The translations under genes and the position numbers were made by a program. The notes under the pieces were generated by a model. It saw only the letters and a list, made by a program, of their open reading frames with translations. It ran no database searches and had not been told where the DNA came from. Positions 8,222-16,712 of a stretch of 64,000 bases of DNA are shown here, piece by piece (positions within the stretch are counted from its first letter, which is position 1; each line of letters starts with the position of its first letter). The stretch comes from Luteolibacter rhizosphaerae (lineage in GTDB: Bacteria; Verrucomicrobiota; Verrucomicrobiia; Verrucomicrobiales; Akkermansiaceae), in NCBI RefSeq assembly GCF_025950095.1, contig NZ_JAPDDR010000015.1, forward strand, positions 1 to 64,000, written 5' to 3'.

Positions 8222-8241
8222 GAAATGGGCAAGGGGATGTC

Positions 8242-9303
8242 TCAGGGTGCGGGCGTGGCAGGTGCCAGCTTCTGCAACTCGTCGATGTACTTCTGAGGCA
8301 TGTTGAAGCCGCGGGCCTTGGAGATGGCGGCATCGATTTCCTGCTTCTTGGCACCGGCCTTGGTGATGGAGGCGTAGGCTTCCTCATAGGCGGCTTCGGT
8401 ATTTTGAAGCGTGCTGGTGTCGAGAGAGGTCAGACGGCGAATCTCGGTTTCCAAGCTGCGCTTGGCTTCATCGAGTTCTTTCTTCGCGAAGGGATCGAGC
8501 GTGTGCCACTTGATGCCATCGGCCTTTTCGCGTTCGACCCGTGCGGCGTAGGCGGATTGCTCTTCTTGGATCGCCTGCTCGCTGCGCACCCGGTCGCTTT
8601 GGTCCATGCCTTGGAGGCCGGTCTGGCGGGCCTTCACCCGGGCATCGTAACCACTCAGCACGGAGGTCACGTTGGCGAGATGGGTCTTCATCAGGGTCAG
8701 TGCGTAGTCCTTGTTGTCGCGATAGGCACTGCTACCCAGGAAATCCTTCTCCAGCTTGGTCCACTCGCGCAGGGCCGAAACCACTTCTCCCTTATCACCG
8801 GCCTTCTTCAAGTTGCTGGCGGCGATGCTGGCGTCGAGGCCATAGGCCTTCGGGGCACGCTCGGAAGCGGGGATCATCCGGCCTTCGAATTTCACGCCGC
8901 CGGTTTTGATGGCGGCCAGTTCGGTTTCGAGCGTGTCGTAGATCTTCTGGGCGTCCTTCTTGCGAGGGGAGTTCGGGTGCTTCTTGATGAAGCTCTGCAC
9001 CTTGGCGGAAGCGACCTCGTACTCGCTCTCGCTGTAAAGATCGGGCGCGGGAACCAAGGCCGCGATCGCGGCGAATTCCGTCTGGTCCTTCTGCTCGGCG
9101 ACTTGCTTCACAACATCCGCTTTCGGGATGCGGCGCTCGTCCTTGATCGACTTGGTCACCTGCACTTCGATGATATAGTCGGAACCATCGGTACGCAGGA
9201 TCGTGCCTTCGATCTTCGAGCCGTCCTTCAGTTCAAAGCTATCTGCCGACGCAGAGGCGGCAAGAAGGACGGGCAGCAGCGGCAAGAGGCGGTAGGTTTT
9301 CAT
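8242..9303 (-). CDS. Secreted coiled-coil protein, PTPDL-like (unknown function)
   Basis: The 353-residue protein has a signal peptide (KTYRLLPLLPVLLAASASA). Next comes a short beta segment DSFELKDGSKIEGTILRTDG of the kind seen at the start of many Verrucomicrobia/Planctomycetes secreted proteins, and then mostly charged helix with coiled-coil character. A PAPDL motif near residue 78 is close to the motif that names the PTPDL family, but that match is from memory. The ATG at 9303 is used rather than an upstream TTG. It lies 20 bp upstream of hisB in the same direction and is probably cotranscribed. No catalytic motif is seen. Confidence 0.7.
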   Translation of the reverse strand: MKTYRLLPLLPVLLAASASADSFELKDGSKIEGTILRTDGSDYIIEVQVTKSIKDERRIPKADVVKQVAEQKDQTEFAAIAALVPAPDLYSESEYEVASAKVQSFIKKHPNSPRKKDAQKIYDTLETELAAIKTGGVKFEGRMIPASERAPKAYGLDASIAASNLKKAGDKGEVVSALREWTKLEKDFLGSSAYRDNKDYALTLMKTHLANVTSVLSGYDARVKARQTGLQGMDQSDRVRSEQAIQEEQSAYAARVEREKADGIKWHTLDPFAKKELDEAKRSLETEIRRLTSLDTSTLQNTEAAYEEAYASITKAGAKKQEIDAAISKARGFNMPQKYIDELQKLAPATPAP

Positions 9304-9354
9304 TTGCGGCAAACAATCCCAATGAAATCCACGGACGCGAGAGGAAAAATCGCG

Positions 9355-11496
9355 TCAGGGGGCCGGATGTGCCGCGAAAGTCTCCAGATCGGCCGGGGCG
9401 GATAGCGGAATCTCCGTGCCTCCGGGGCCTACAGACTTGGGTCCGGAGGCGCTGGAAAGCTTCCGGGCGATGCGGTCGAGCGGTAGACGGGAGGCCGCTT
9501 CTTTCCACTCTTCCGAAGCATTCCGGGGTAGGTGGACCACCATCCGGGAGCGGGAGAAGGATGCTGCCAGAATCGAATCCGTGAAGATGACGGGGACCGT
9601 GGTAAAAGCTGGCAAGGAGCGGAGCCACGGGGCCAATGCGGGGGGCGGGGGCTGCCCCAAAGCTTCCAAACGGGCCAAGTTCATCCGCATCAAGCCCGCG
9701 GTGGAGTCGTCGAAGACCATGACCCGGCTTTCGACCGGAAAGCGCAGGGGGCTGGCCTCAGGCCGGGCTTCGAGCAGCCTGCCCTCCTTATCAACGAAGC
9801 TTTCCGCCGTCACCGAGACCATATCCCCGGCCCAGATCCGCCAGTTCTCGTCCAAGGTGATCTCCGCCAAGTCGAGCCCTGCTTGGATCGCGAGCGCATA
9901 GGTAAACGCGCGGGCGGCACACACCGGGGCGGGGGTGGCAGGGCTGACCTCGACGAGACGATCGCCCGAAGTGAAAAGTTCGCGGCTACGCTGAGCCAAC
10001 CGGAGCGCCTTCTCTCGCCATGCCGGATCGCCGGTGGCGGTAAACAGGGCTGCATAGGCGGAGACCATCCGGAAGCTGGTTCCTGCCGAGGCGGAGGGGT
10101 TCGGGGCTTGCTCGGAAACCCGGGCGGAGCGGGCTTCCCAAAGTTTTTTCCGACCGGATTCCTGAAGTTTGGCCGCTTCCTCGACCGGGAGGCCCAGCTT
10201 CGCCGCAGCTTCTGCCAAGGTCATGCGGTAACCCAAAGAGTTGAGACGGAAGAACTCGCGTGCTGGATCCGTGTCCGGAGCCAGATTTCCGATTTCGGAG
10301 ATGCCGCATAGGGCGATCCACAGCGCGGCTTCTTGAGGGGCGAGCGCTTCGTCGATCTGCTTCTTGCTCCAGAGCCAGTTGGCAGGTGACATCGCCTCCG
10401 AGAGACGCTGATTCGAGAAAAGCCCATCTTCCGTGGCATATTGCTGCTCGGCAAACCTCACCGCTCCGAGAGCCACTTCCAAGGTGCGCGCATCCCCGGT
10501 GGCGCGGTAAAGCGTCACCAAAGCCCGCACGGCACGCGCCTGCGTGCCACAATTACGCTGCGGCATGGGCAGATCCCAGCTATTGCCGCGCCGGGTCGAA
10601 TACACGCCGCCATCAAGCGGATCGACCATCGCGCTGGAGAGGACGCTGCGCCCGAATGCAGCCACAATCTGCTTACTACGTGCGGCGACTTCCACAGGCG
10701 TGTCCGGATCCTGCGAGGCGCTGGCCAAACATTGGAGAATACCCAGAGGCAGCAAGCCGCCTGAGCCGGACATCGTGCCTGCATCCTGCTCGTAAAGGCT
10801 TCCGAGTTGGCGTATCGCGCGGTCGAGAAGTCCGTTTCTTTCCTCGTCCGTAGCCGGCGTTGAGTCCGGCTTGGCCAAGTTGGTGATGCGTCGGTCTTGG
10901 TCGGACGCGCTATTTTTCAGGACGTAGCCTGGGGATTCCTGCCACATGCTCGTGACGAGTTCCGCGGCCTCGTCGAACATTGTCTCAATCCCGGCGCTAT
11001 TCGAGTAGGGTAGTGAGCGCCAAGTCACCGGGTTGCCGTCCGGGGACAGTACCAGAATGTAGGGAAAGGAGATCGGCATCTTGAGCTCCTGCGAGAGCAT
11101 CGCAGCGGCGATTCCGGCTTCCGGGCAAAGGTCCAGATCCACCAAGACCGGTACGAATTCTCGGTTGAGGCGATCTGCCAAGCCCCTGCTGCGATCGATC
11201 GCATCAAGGGTCTCCAAGCAGCCCGGGTAGCGCGAGGAGCCTAGGACGGCGAAGATCAAGCGCTCGGTTTGCTTCGCCTGCTCCAGCGTGGCCGGTTCCC
11301 AATGCTGCCAGTGAACCGGGGATGAGGCCCTGCGCTCAAGCAGTCCTTTGGGCGCTCCGGACATCGCATTGGGCGCCAGGTCACGCACCATTGGAGCAGG
11401 GACAGCGGCGGGTGCGGATTCCTTTGCCCGCTCGCGGCAAGAGGTGCTCAGGGCCAAGGTGGCCAGCAGGCAGGCACGGGTTCCGGATTTCAGCAT
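9355..11496 (-). CDS. Lipoprotein related to DUF255/YyaL thioredoxin-like family
   Basis: The 713-residue protein carries a lipoprotein-like signal with Cys20 (ATLALSTSC). The order of parts is that of the DUF255/YyaL (SSP411) family: LLERRASSPVHWQHWEPATLEQAK, then a thioredoxin-like region (about 60-190), then a long alpha/alpha-barrel of six-hairpin type (about 220-690). The family's N-terminal CxxC pair is lost: the corresponding segment reads SSRYPGCLETLD with a single cysteine, so redox activity is doubtful. An ATG at 11496 is chosen over the TTG at 11511. It is first in the minus-strand run leading to hisB and is divergent from the ParA gene with only 36 bp between starts. Confidence 0.72.
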   Translation of the reverse strand: MLKSGTRACLLATLALSTSCRERAKESAPAAVPAPMVRDLAPNAMSGAPKGLLERRASSPVHWQHWEPATLEQAKQTERLIFAVLGSSRYPGCLETLDAIDRSRGLADRLNREFVPVLVDLDLCPEAGIAAAMLSQELKMPISFPYILVLSPDGNPVTWRSLPYSNSAGIETMFDEAAELVTSMWQESPGYVLKNSASDQDRRITNLAKPDSTPATDEERNGLLDRAIRQLGSLYEQDAGTMSGSGGLLPLGILQCLASASQDPDTPVEVAARSKQIVAAFGRSVLSSAMVDPLDGGVYSTRRGNSWDLPMPQRNCGTQARAVRALVTLYRATGDARTLEVALGAVRFAEQQYATEDGLFSNQRLSEAMSPANWLWSKKQIDEALAPQEAALWIALCGISEIGNLAPDTDPAREFFRLNSLGYRMTLAEAAAKLGLPVEEAAKLQESGRKKLWEARSARVSEQAPNPSASAGTSFRMVSAYAALFTATGDPAWREKALRLAQRSRELFTSGDRLVEVSPATPAPVCAARAFTYALAIQAGLDLAEITLDENWRIWAGDMVSVTAESFVDKEGRLLEARPEASPLRFPVESRVMVFDDSTAGLMRMNLARLEALGQPPPPALAPWLRSLPAFTTVPVIFTDSILAASFSRSRMVVHLPRNASEEWKEAASRLPLDRIARKLSSASGPKSVGPGGTEIPLSAPADLETFAAHPAP

Positions 11497-11532
11497 TTCA
11501 ATGGGTGTCAAGAGGGGAAGGCTAGGGCCAAG

Positions 11533-12405
11533 ATGCAGAAAAGGCTTTCGCGCTTACAAGCCGAAGCTACGCTGCGGCAGCGATTTCCGGACCTTATCAG
11601 CGTGATTAGTATAGCGGTTTCCAGTCAGAAAGGTGGGGTGGGCAAGACCACCGTCTCGATCAATATGGCGCATGCCTTTGCTCGGGCCGGACTCCGCACT
11701 TTGCTCGTCGATGCCGACCCGCAAGGCTCGGTGGGACTCTCGCTGACGCGCCAATCGCGGATGCTTTCCGGCTTCTATGACTACTTGGCCGACCCCGGCA
11801 TCCCGCTCGAGCGAATCCTGGTCCCCACACGCTTGGAAACCTTCTCCTTGGTAGCCGCAGGTCAAGCCAGCGACTACGAGGTGGGAGGCTCGCCCACCGG
11901 GGCGAATCTGGCCCGGGTCAGGGGATTCCTTCGGGCGGTGGAAGCCCGCGGCTTCGACCTCTGTCTCGTCGATACCCCGGCGGGCCTTTTCGGCCTCACG
12001 GCTGATATCATTGCCTCCAGTGATGCCGTTCTCGTGCCCCAGCAGGCGGAGCCGCTCGGGATCCGGTCGGTGCCAAAAATGCTGGAAGGCCTGAACCGTC
12101 TCCGGGTGATCCACCCGCGCTTGCTCGTGCTCGGTGTGCTGATGACCATGGTCCAGCAGGAAATGGCCGAGAGCCGTGAGTCGGTGATCGCCCTTCGCCA
12201 GCTTTTGCCACCGGACCTCGTCCTGCAGACGATGATCCCGCGCGACGGGCTTTTCGTGAGGGCGAGTGCCCGCGGTTTGCCTGTCGGTGTCCTTGAGGAC
12301 GGTGCCGGGGCCCTCGCGGTATTCGACTCCCTGCGTGCCGAGATCGAAGCGAAGCTGGAACGAGCCGGGCATTCGCCCCAGCCCCGCCACCATGGATCCG
12401 CTTGA
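11533..12405 (+). CDS. ParA/MinD-like P-loop ATPase
   Basis: The 290-residue protein has the deviant Walker A box QKGGVGKTT, followed by LLVDADPQGS and the switch segment DLCLVDTPAG, which defines the ParA/Soj branch of SIMIBI ATPases. These ATPases position DNA or protein cargo by ATP-driven dimerisation. The start is uncertain: ATG at 11533 has a GGGGAAGG-like sequence 10-20 bases upstream, while GTG at 11602 would give the more usual N terminus VISIAVSSQKGG. There is no ParB beside it, so it is an orphan type. Its 3' end overlaps the next gene by 14 bp, which suggests translational coupling and a shared job. Confidence 0.87.
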   Translation: MQKRLSRLQAEATLRQRFPDLISVISIAVSSQKGGVGKTTVSINMAHAFARAGLRTLLVDADPQGSVGLSLTRQSRMLSGFYDYLADPGIPLERILVPTRLETFSLVAAGQASDYEVGGSPTGANLARVRGFLRAVEARGFDLCLVDTPAGLFGLTADIIASSDAVLVPQQAEPLGIRSVPKMLEGLNRLRVIHPRLLVLGVLMTMVQQEMAESRESVIALRQLLPPDLVLQTMIPRDGLFVRASARGLPVGVLEDGAGALAVFDSLRAEIEAKLERAGHSPQPRHHGSA

Positions 12406-13051
12406 ACCATGGATCGATGCCTCCTCCGTCCGGAGGATGGCGGAGAGCTTGCTCTCGGAACCGCGAGGAGCCACGGCGGATCCCGGGCCCGACGCGGGGT
12501 TTGGCCGGGAGTTCGTCGGTTTTGCGGCTGAGCCCGCTTCACCCGCGAGTTCCGCACCGACACCGGTAGCGCCAACTCCGCCGGTTAACGTCCCTGAACC
12601 GGTAGCAGTGGCGGAGGTTCAGCCCCCTGCTCCTGCCGGAGAGACGGTCACCCCGCCGCCCATTCCGCCCTCAACACCGGCAACCGAGCGCCGCGGTCCG
12701 CTGCTCGAGCGCCTTGCCCGCTTCCGCGATAGCCTGATCCGTCACACCAGTGCCCAAGGCGTGTTTATCTTGGATCGGGAAGGGAAGCCGGTGATGGAGG
12801 ACCCCGCTTTCGCAAAGCTGCACTTCCTCGCCCGCAGTCTGGCTCAGGCTTATCGGCCGGTGTCCGGCCAAGCCGGTAACGTGCACGTGAAGATCGGCTC
12901 GAATGCAGTTCTTGAAGTCGTGCCGGTGGAAACCGCTTTCGGATGTCTTGTCTTGGGTGCCGTAATGCCGCGTCCCTTGACCGCTGCCGCCGTCGCCGAG
13001 ATCGCTACCGCCTTGCGCCAAGCGGCGACCCCGCGTGGTGAGGCGATCTGA
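12392..13051 (+). CDS. Proline-rich protein with roadblock/LC7-like C-terminal domain
   Basis: The 219-residue protein starts at ATG 12392 inside the end of the ParA gene. Residues about 50-110 are a Pro/Ala/Val-rich linker. Residues about 112-219 (LARFRDSLIRHTSAQGVFIL, then KIGSNAVLEVVPVETAFGCL) have the helix-strand-helix pattern of roadblock/LC7 (MglB-like) domains, which bind or regulate small GTPases. This fold assignment is by eye and is moderate. The N-terminal 45 residues could be a partner-binding peptide. Coupling to a ParA ATPase suggests a two-part positioning module. It is convergent with the large ABC transporter, whose stop is 4 bp away. Confidence 0.6.
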   Translation: MDPLEPWIDASSVRRMAESLLSEPRGATADPGPDAGFGREFVGFAAEPASPASSAPTPVAPTPPVNVPEPVAVAEVQPPAPAGETVTPPPIPPSTPATERRGPLLERLARFRDSLIRHTSAQGVFILDREGKPVMEDPAFAKLHFLARSLAQAYRPVSGQAGNVHVKIGSNAVLEVVPVETAFGCLVLGAVMPRPLTAAAVAEIATALRQAATPRGEAI

Positions 13052-13055
13052 TCCG

Positions 13056-16000
13056 CTACCTCGTGCGGCGATTCTGGATTCCCAAAACCGCGGCGGTGAG
13101 TCCGCCGGAGCTGATCATCACCAAGAGCAGCAGGATGGCGTCGTAATCCACGGTTTCCAGCCAGTCTCCGCCGACCGGCTTCTTGAGGCCGAGGAAGATG
13201 TTCCGCGTGCCGTCGTTGTTGCGGTAGTCCACGCGGAAGGTCTCCGCCTCGCGAACCAGCAGGTCGATGCGGTTGTTCACGAAGAACTCGGAGATTGGCC
13301 GTGCCTTCGGGTCGGAACTCTGGACGCGGATGGATTCGATCTGAAGACGGGTGCCGCCGCGGGCGAGATCGGTGATGCGTTCGGCGAGATCGCGGGCATC
13401 GGCAGTGTTGGTCGAGTCCGCGGCCCCCAGCTTCACCAGAGCTTCAAGCATGAGTTGGAGGCGCTCCGCCACGGCGGGCTCGAGCGTCTCCGTCACTTCC
13501 TTGATCGCATCGACGCGCCGCTGAATCCGGATACGTTCGATCTCGTAGGGATTGCGGGTTGCCTGTGTCACCACCATCGCCTCATAGGCATGGCGCAGCG
13601 GCATGAAGCGGGAAGGCACCGGGGTGCCGCCCCGTTCACGTTCGATGCCGCTGTTCTCGAAGAGACCGCGGTTCATTTCGCGGAAAGGCACGAGAGCCCC
13701 CGCGAGAAGCATCTGCGGAACCAGCAGCAGCGGCACGGCGGTAAGCGCCGCGCGCTCGGTCTTCACTAGGGAGGATACCAGCAACGCCAGTCCGGTGCCG
13801 GTGCAGGCTGTTAGAGTCATCCATAGCCATTGGCTCAAGATCGTCCCCTTGATCTCCAGGATCGTATGGCCAATGACGGTGTAAGCGAGGCACTGTGCGG
13901 CGGCGACCAAGCCGAGTGCTCCAAACTTCGCGGTGACGTAGAGCAGGGGATTCGGCCGGCAGTTGCGCTCGCGGCGCAGGATCGGGCGGTCGCGCAGGAT
14001 CTCGGTGGCCGAGTTCGTGAGGCCCAGGAACATCGCCACCGTGGCGGAGAGAAAGAGGTAGGCCGGAATGTGCAGCGCCGTGTGGAACTCGTAAGAACCT
14101 TCCTTTGAAGATCGCAGGGTGACTCCGACCAGGAGAGCGAGGAGAGGCGCTTCTAACAGGGTCGAGTAAAGCGTGCCGCGGTTGCGGACTTTCGAAAGCA
14201 GCGAGCGATGAAACTGCGTCTGTAGTACCGACCACGAACGCTTCAGTCCGTAAATCCAACCCGCGCCGCCGCTCGCCGAAGGCACGGGCGAATTGGCGAG
14301 ACGCTCGACCCGCGAAGGCGGCGCGACTTCTCCCAGCGAATTCACCAGCGATTGGCTCTCGAAGCGTTCCTGCCAGAAGCTCGGTGGGAAACGTCGGGCG
14401 GCCGACGGGTTCTGGCCGCCGCCGATGTGGGCGAGCGGAGTCTCCAGCACATCGAAGACGAAATCCGCGCCGAGCGGGACATTCTCCGAGACCGAGGGAT
14501 GCGAGATCCCGAGCTCGCCGGCCATCTCGCGGAAATAAGCGATCATCGCCTGCGGCGTGCCGTAAAAGGCGAGCTTGCCACCGTTATCTAACAGCAGGAC
14601 CTTGTCGAAGAGTCCCATCACCTTCGCACCCGGGCGGTGCAGGGACGCGATGACGATCTTGTCTCGGGCGAGCGAGCGCAGGGTTTCCGCCACGTGCTCG
14701 GAGTCCTTCGAGGAAAGTCCCGAGATCGGCTCGTCGAAGAGATAGACCTCCGCCGGGCTGCCGAGATCGAGTCCGAGATTCAACCGGCTGCGCTCCCCGC
14801 CGCTGAGCGTCTTCTCCCCGGGGGATCCCACCCGCCGCCTGCCGATTGCCTGCAGGCCCAACTCCGCCATGATGCCGTGGGCGCGTCGCTCGACTTCCTC
14901 CGCCGAAAGGAAGGGGCGGCGGATTGTGGTCGCATGCCGCAGATGCTCGAGCACAGTGAGCTGCGGATTCAGCGCCTCCTCCTGCGGCATGTAAGCGATG
15001 AAGCGGATCAGCTCGAGCCGGTTCTGATAGAGCGAGGATTCGTTCAGCCGAACCCGTCCACGGCTCGGCTCGATCTGCCCGGCGAGCACCGAAAGCAAGG
15101 TGCTCTTGCCGCTGCCGCTGGGGCCGATGATGCAGAGCATCTCGCCGCGCCCGATCTCGAAGTTCACGTTATCGAGCGCGCGGATCCCCGGAACGAATTC
15201 GTGGATGAGATCTTGGGCGCGGAGCGATTCGATGAGATTGCGCTCCTCATCAATGATGCCCTCGCTAAAGCGGCACCGCAGGGCCTGGGTGCGGGAGAGG
15301 CGGATGATCGAGCCCTCGCGCAGGGGCGCGGACCCTTTGACGGGAATCCCGTCCGCGGTCACGGTTTCCTCCGCCTCGCGGACGAAGACGTCACCGGTCC
15401 GGCGTTCCAAGTCGAAGCGCACCCGCAGGATCACCCGAGGAGCCATGCCGGGGGCGAGCAGCAGATCGCCCCGGTCGAGCATCGCGGGATCGTTCGAGAC
15501 CAGGAAGTCGCGCTGGTCCGCCTCCAAGCGGAAACGGCCGCCGGCTTCCACCCGGCGTCGGCGCAGGGCATCCAGCGGGATCGAGAAGCCGGAGGGATCG
15601 GATAGCCGCTCGTCATGGCGGCAGAGCACCGGCTTCCCCGGGGTGAGCAGCCCGCGACCTTCGACCACCAGTTCGGTCGGGCGCAGGGCTTCGATCTCGG
15701 CTTCCAGGCCGAAGCGGATGCGCACCGCACTCTGGCGGCTCCGCGCCCGCTCGCTGGTGAGACCCTCCTCCGTGGAGGCGAGAAAGATCGCCGGGCGATT
15801 CCCGGTGAGCTTCACGTTGAGGAAAAAGACGAGGTCCTCGCAGGTCAGGGTCCAGCCGGGCACCACGAGTTGCTGTCGCTCCCGCATCCGCAGGAAGGCA
15901 CCGCTTTCCAAGGACCGCCCCCGCATCCAGAGCGGATTTTCACCGGTGTTCCGGACCAGCAGCAGGTCCGAGGCGCGGTAAACGCGGAAGGCGTGCCCCT

Positions 16001-16559
16001 TCGCTTCCTGGGGAAGCGCCACGTCGGCGTCCGCGTCGGCGGAGAAGATCAGACGCTCGAAGCCGCTGTGCTCGCTGGGAGCTTCCCCGCTCATTTCTGC
16101 CAGGATCAAGCGGGCCTGATCGGGGCGGCCGAGGCGTCGCAGGAAGACCTCGAAGGAGGCGCGGCTGCGTTCCGAGCGGCCCACGGCATCCACCAGCGTG
16201 TAGAGCTGGAGGCCCACCGCCATCTTCTGGGAGTCGTCTAGCAACTCTCTCAAATCCAGCGCAGTGCGCGCGAGCGGCTTCTGGTCGCGCACGGCCTTCT
16301 GCACCCGCCGGGCCAGCCAGCTGTGGTCCGCCTCGGGGAAGGCGCTGCGCAGCAGATCGAGGATCAGGTCGGCCTCGTCGGCATCCATCCGGCCGTCCAG
16401 GGTGGCGAAGCCGGTGAACGCATCCACCATCAGTGCCAAGACGCGGGATCCGGAGGAGCCGGAACGACGGCGATGGCGGAAGGCCCGCCACCAACTGCCG
16501 GTGACGTTGCGCGTTTCCTGGGCATCGTCGCCAGCCGTCTCGGGATCCATCCGCGCCAT
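13056..16559 (-). CDS. Giant fusion: TerB-like + FHA-like regions + ABCG-type ATPase and permease
   Basis: The 1167-residue protein combines several parts. Residues about 20-135 form an alpha-helical TerB-like domain ([20 protein letters not shown]). Residues about 150-430 are beta-rich with FHA-like segments. Residues about 435-680 are an ABC ATPase with Walker [11 protein letters not shown]-loop PQEE, signature LSGGERSR, Walker [13 protein letters not shown] and an H-loop histidine in ASLHRPG. The last 400 residues are an ABC2/ABCG-type membrane domain with about six hydrophobic segments and a long soluble loop before the final one. ABCG half-transporters dimerise to export lipids or drugs; FHA domains read phospho-threonine. 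The start is ATG 16559, with 16550 as an alternative. It is divergent from ftsH. The substrate is unknown. Confidence 0.85.
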   Translation of the reverse strand: MARMDPETAGDDAQETRNVTGSWWRAFRHRRRSGSSGSRVLALMVDAFTGFATLDGRMDADEADLILDLLRSAFPEADHSWLARRVQKAVRDQKPLARTALDLRELLDDSQKMAVGLQLYTLVDAVGRSERSRASFEVFLRRLGRPDQARLILAEMSGEAPSEHSGFERLIFSADADADVALPQEAKGHAFRVYRASDLLLVRNTGENPLWMRGRSLESGAFLRMRERQQLVVPGWTLTCEDLVFFLNVKLTGNRPAIFLASTEEGLTSERARSRQSAVRIRFGLEAEIEALRPTELVVEGRGLLTPGKPVLCRHDERLSDPSGFSIPLDALRRRRVEAGGRFRLEADQRDFLVSNDPAMLDRGDLLLAPGMAPRVILRVRFDLERRTGDVFVREAEETVTADGIPVKGSAPLREGSIIRLSRTQALRCRFSEGIIDEERNLIESLRAQDLIHEFVPGIRALDNVNFEIGRGEMLCIIGPSGSGKSTLLSVLAGQIEPSRGRVRLNESSLYQNRLELIRFIAYMPQEEALNPQLTVLEHLRHATTIRRPFLSAEEVERRAHGIMAELGLQAIGRRRVGSPGEKTLSGGERSRLNLGLDLGSPAEVYLFDEPISGLSSKDSEHVAETLRSLARDKIVIASLHRPGAKVMGLFDKVLLLDNGGKLAFYGTPQAMIAYFREMAGELGISHPSVSENVPLGADFVFDVLETPLAHIGGGQNPSAARRFPPSFWQERFESQSLVNSLGEVAPPSRVERLANSPVPSASGGAGWIYGLKRSWSVLQTQFHRSLLSKVRNRGTLYSTLLEAPLLALLVGVTLRSSKEGSYEFHTALHIPAYLFLSATVAMFLGLTNSATEILRDRPILRRERNCRPNPLLYVTAKFGALGLVAAAQCLAYTVIGHTILEIKGTILSQWLWMTLTACTGTGLALLVSSLVKTERAALTAVPLLLVPQMLLAGALVPFREMNRGLFENSGIERERGGTPVPSRFMPLRHAYEAMVVTQATRNPYEIERIRIQRRVDAIKEVTETLEPAVAERLQLMLEALVKLGAADSTNTADARDLAERITDLARGGTRLQIESIRVQSSDPKARPISEFFVNNRIDLLVREAETFRVDYRNNDGTRNIFLGLKKPVGGDWLETVDYDAILLLLVMISSGGLTAAVLGIQNRRTR

Positions 16560-16712
16560 CAATGGCAAACAGGCTTGCGCCGGGCAAGAGCGCCGGAAAA
16601 AATTGGGTTTTCTTTCGAGGAACCGGGGCTACCCTGTCGCGCCCTTTGCACGTCCTGCCGGAGATGCTATGATCCCCGCGGGTTGCAGCAGGAGCTGCCC
16701 TCTAAAAGAATC

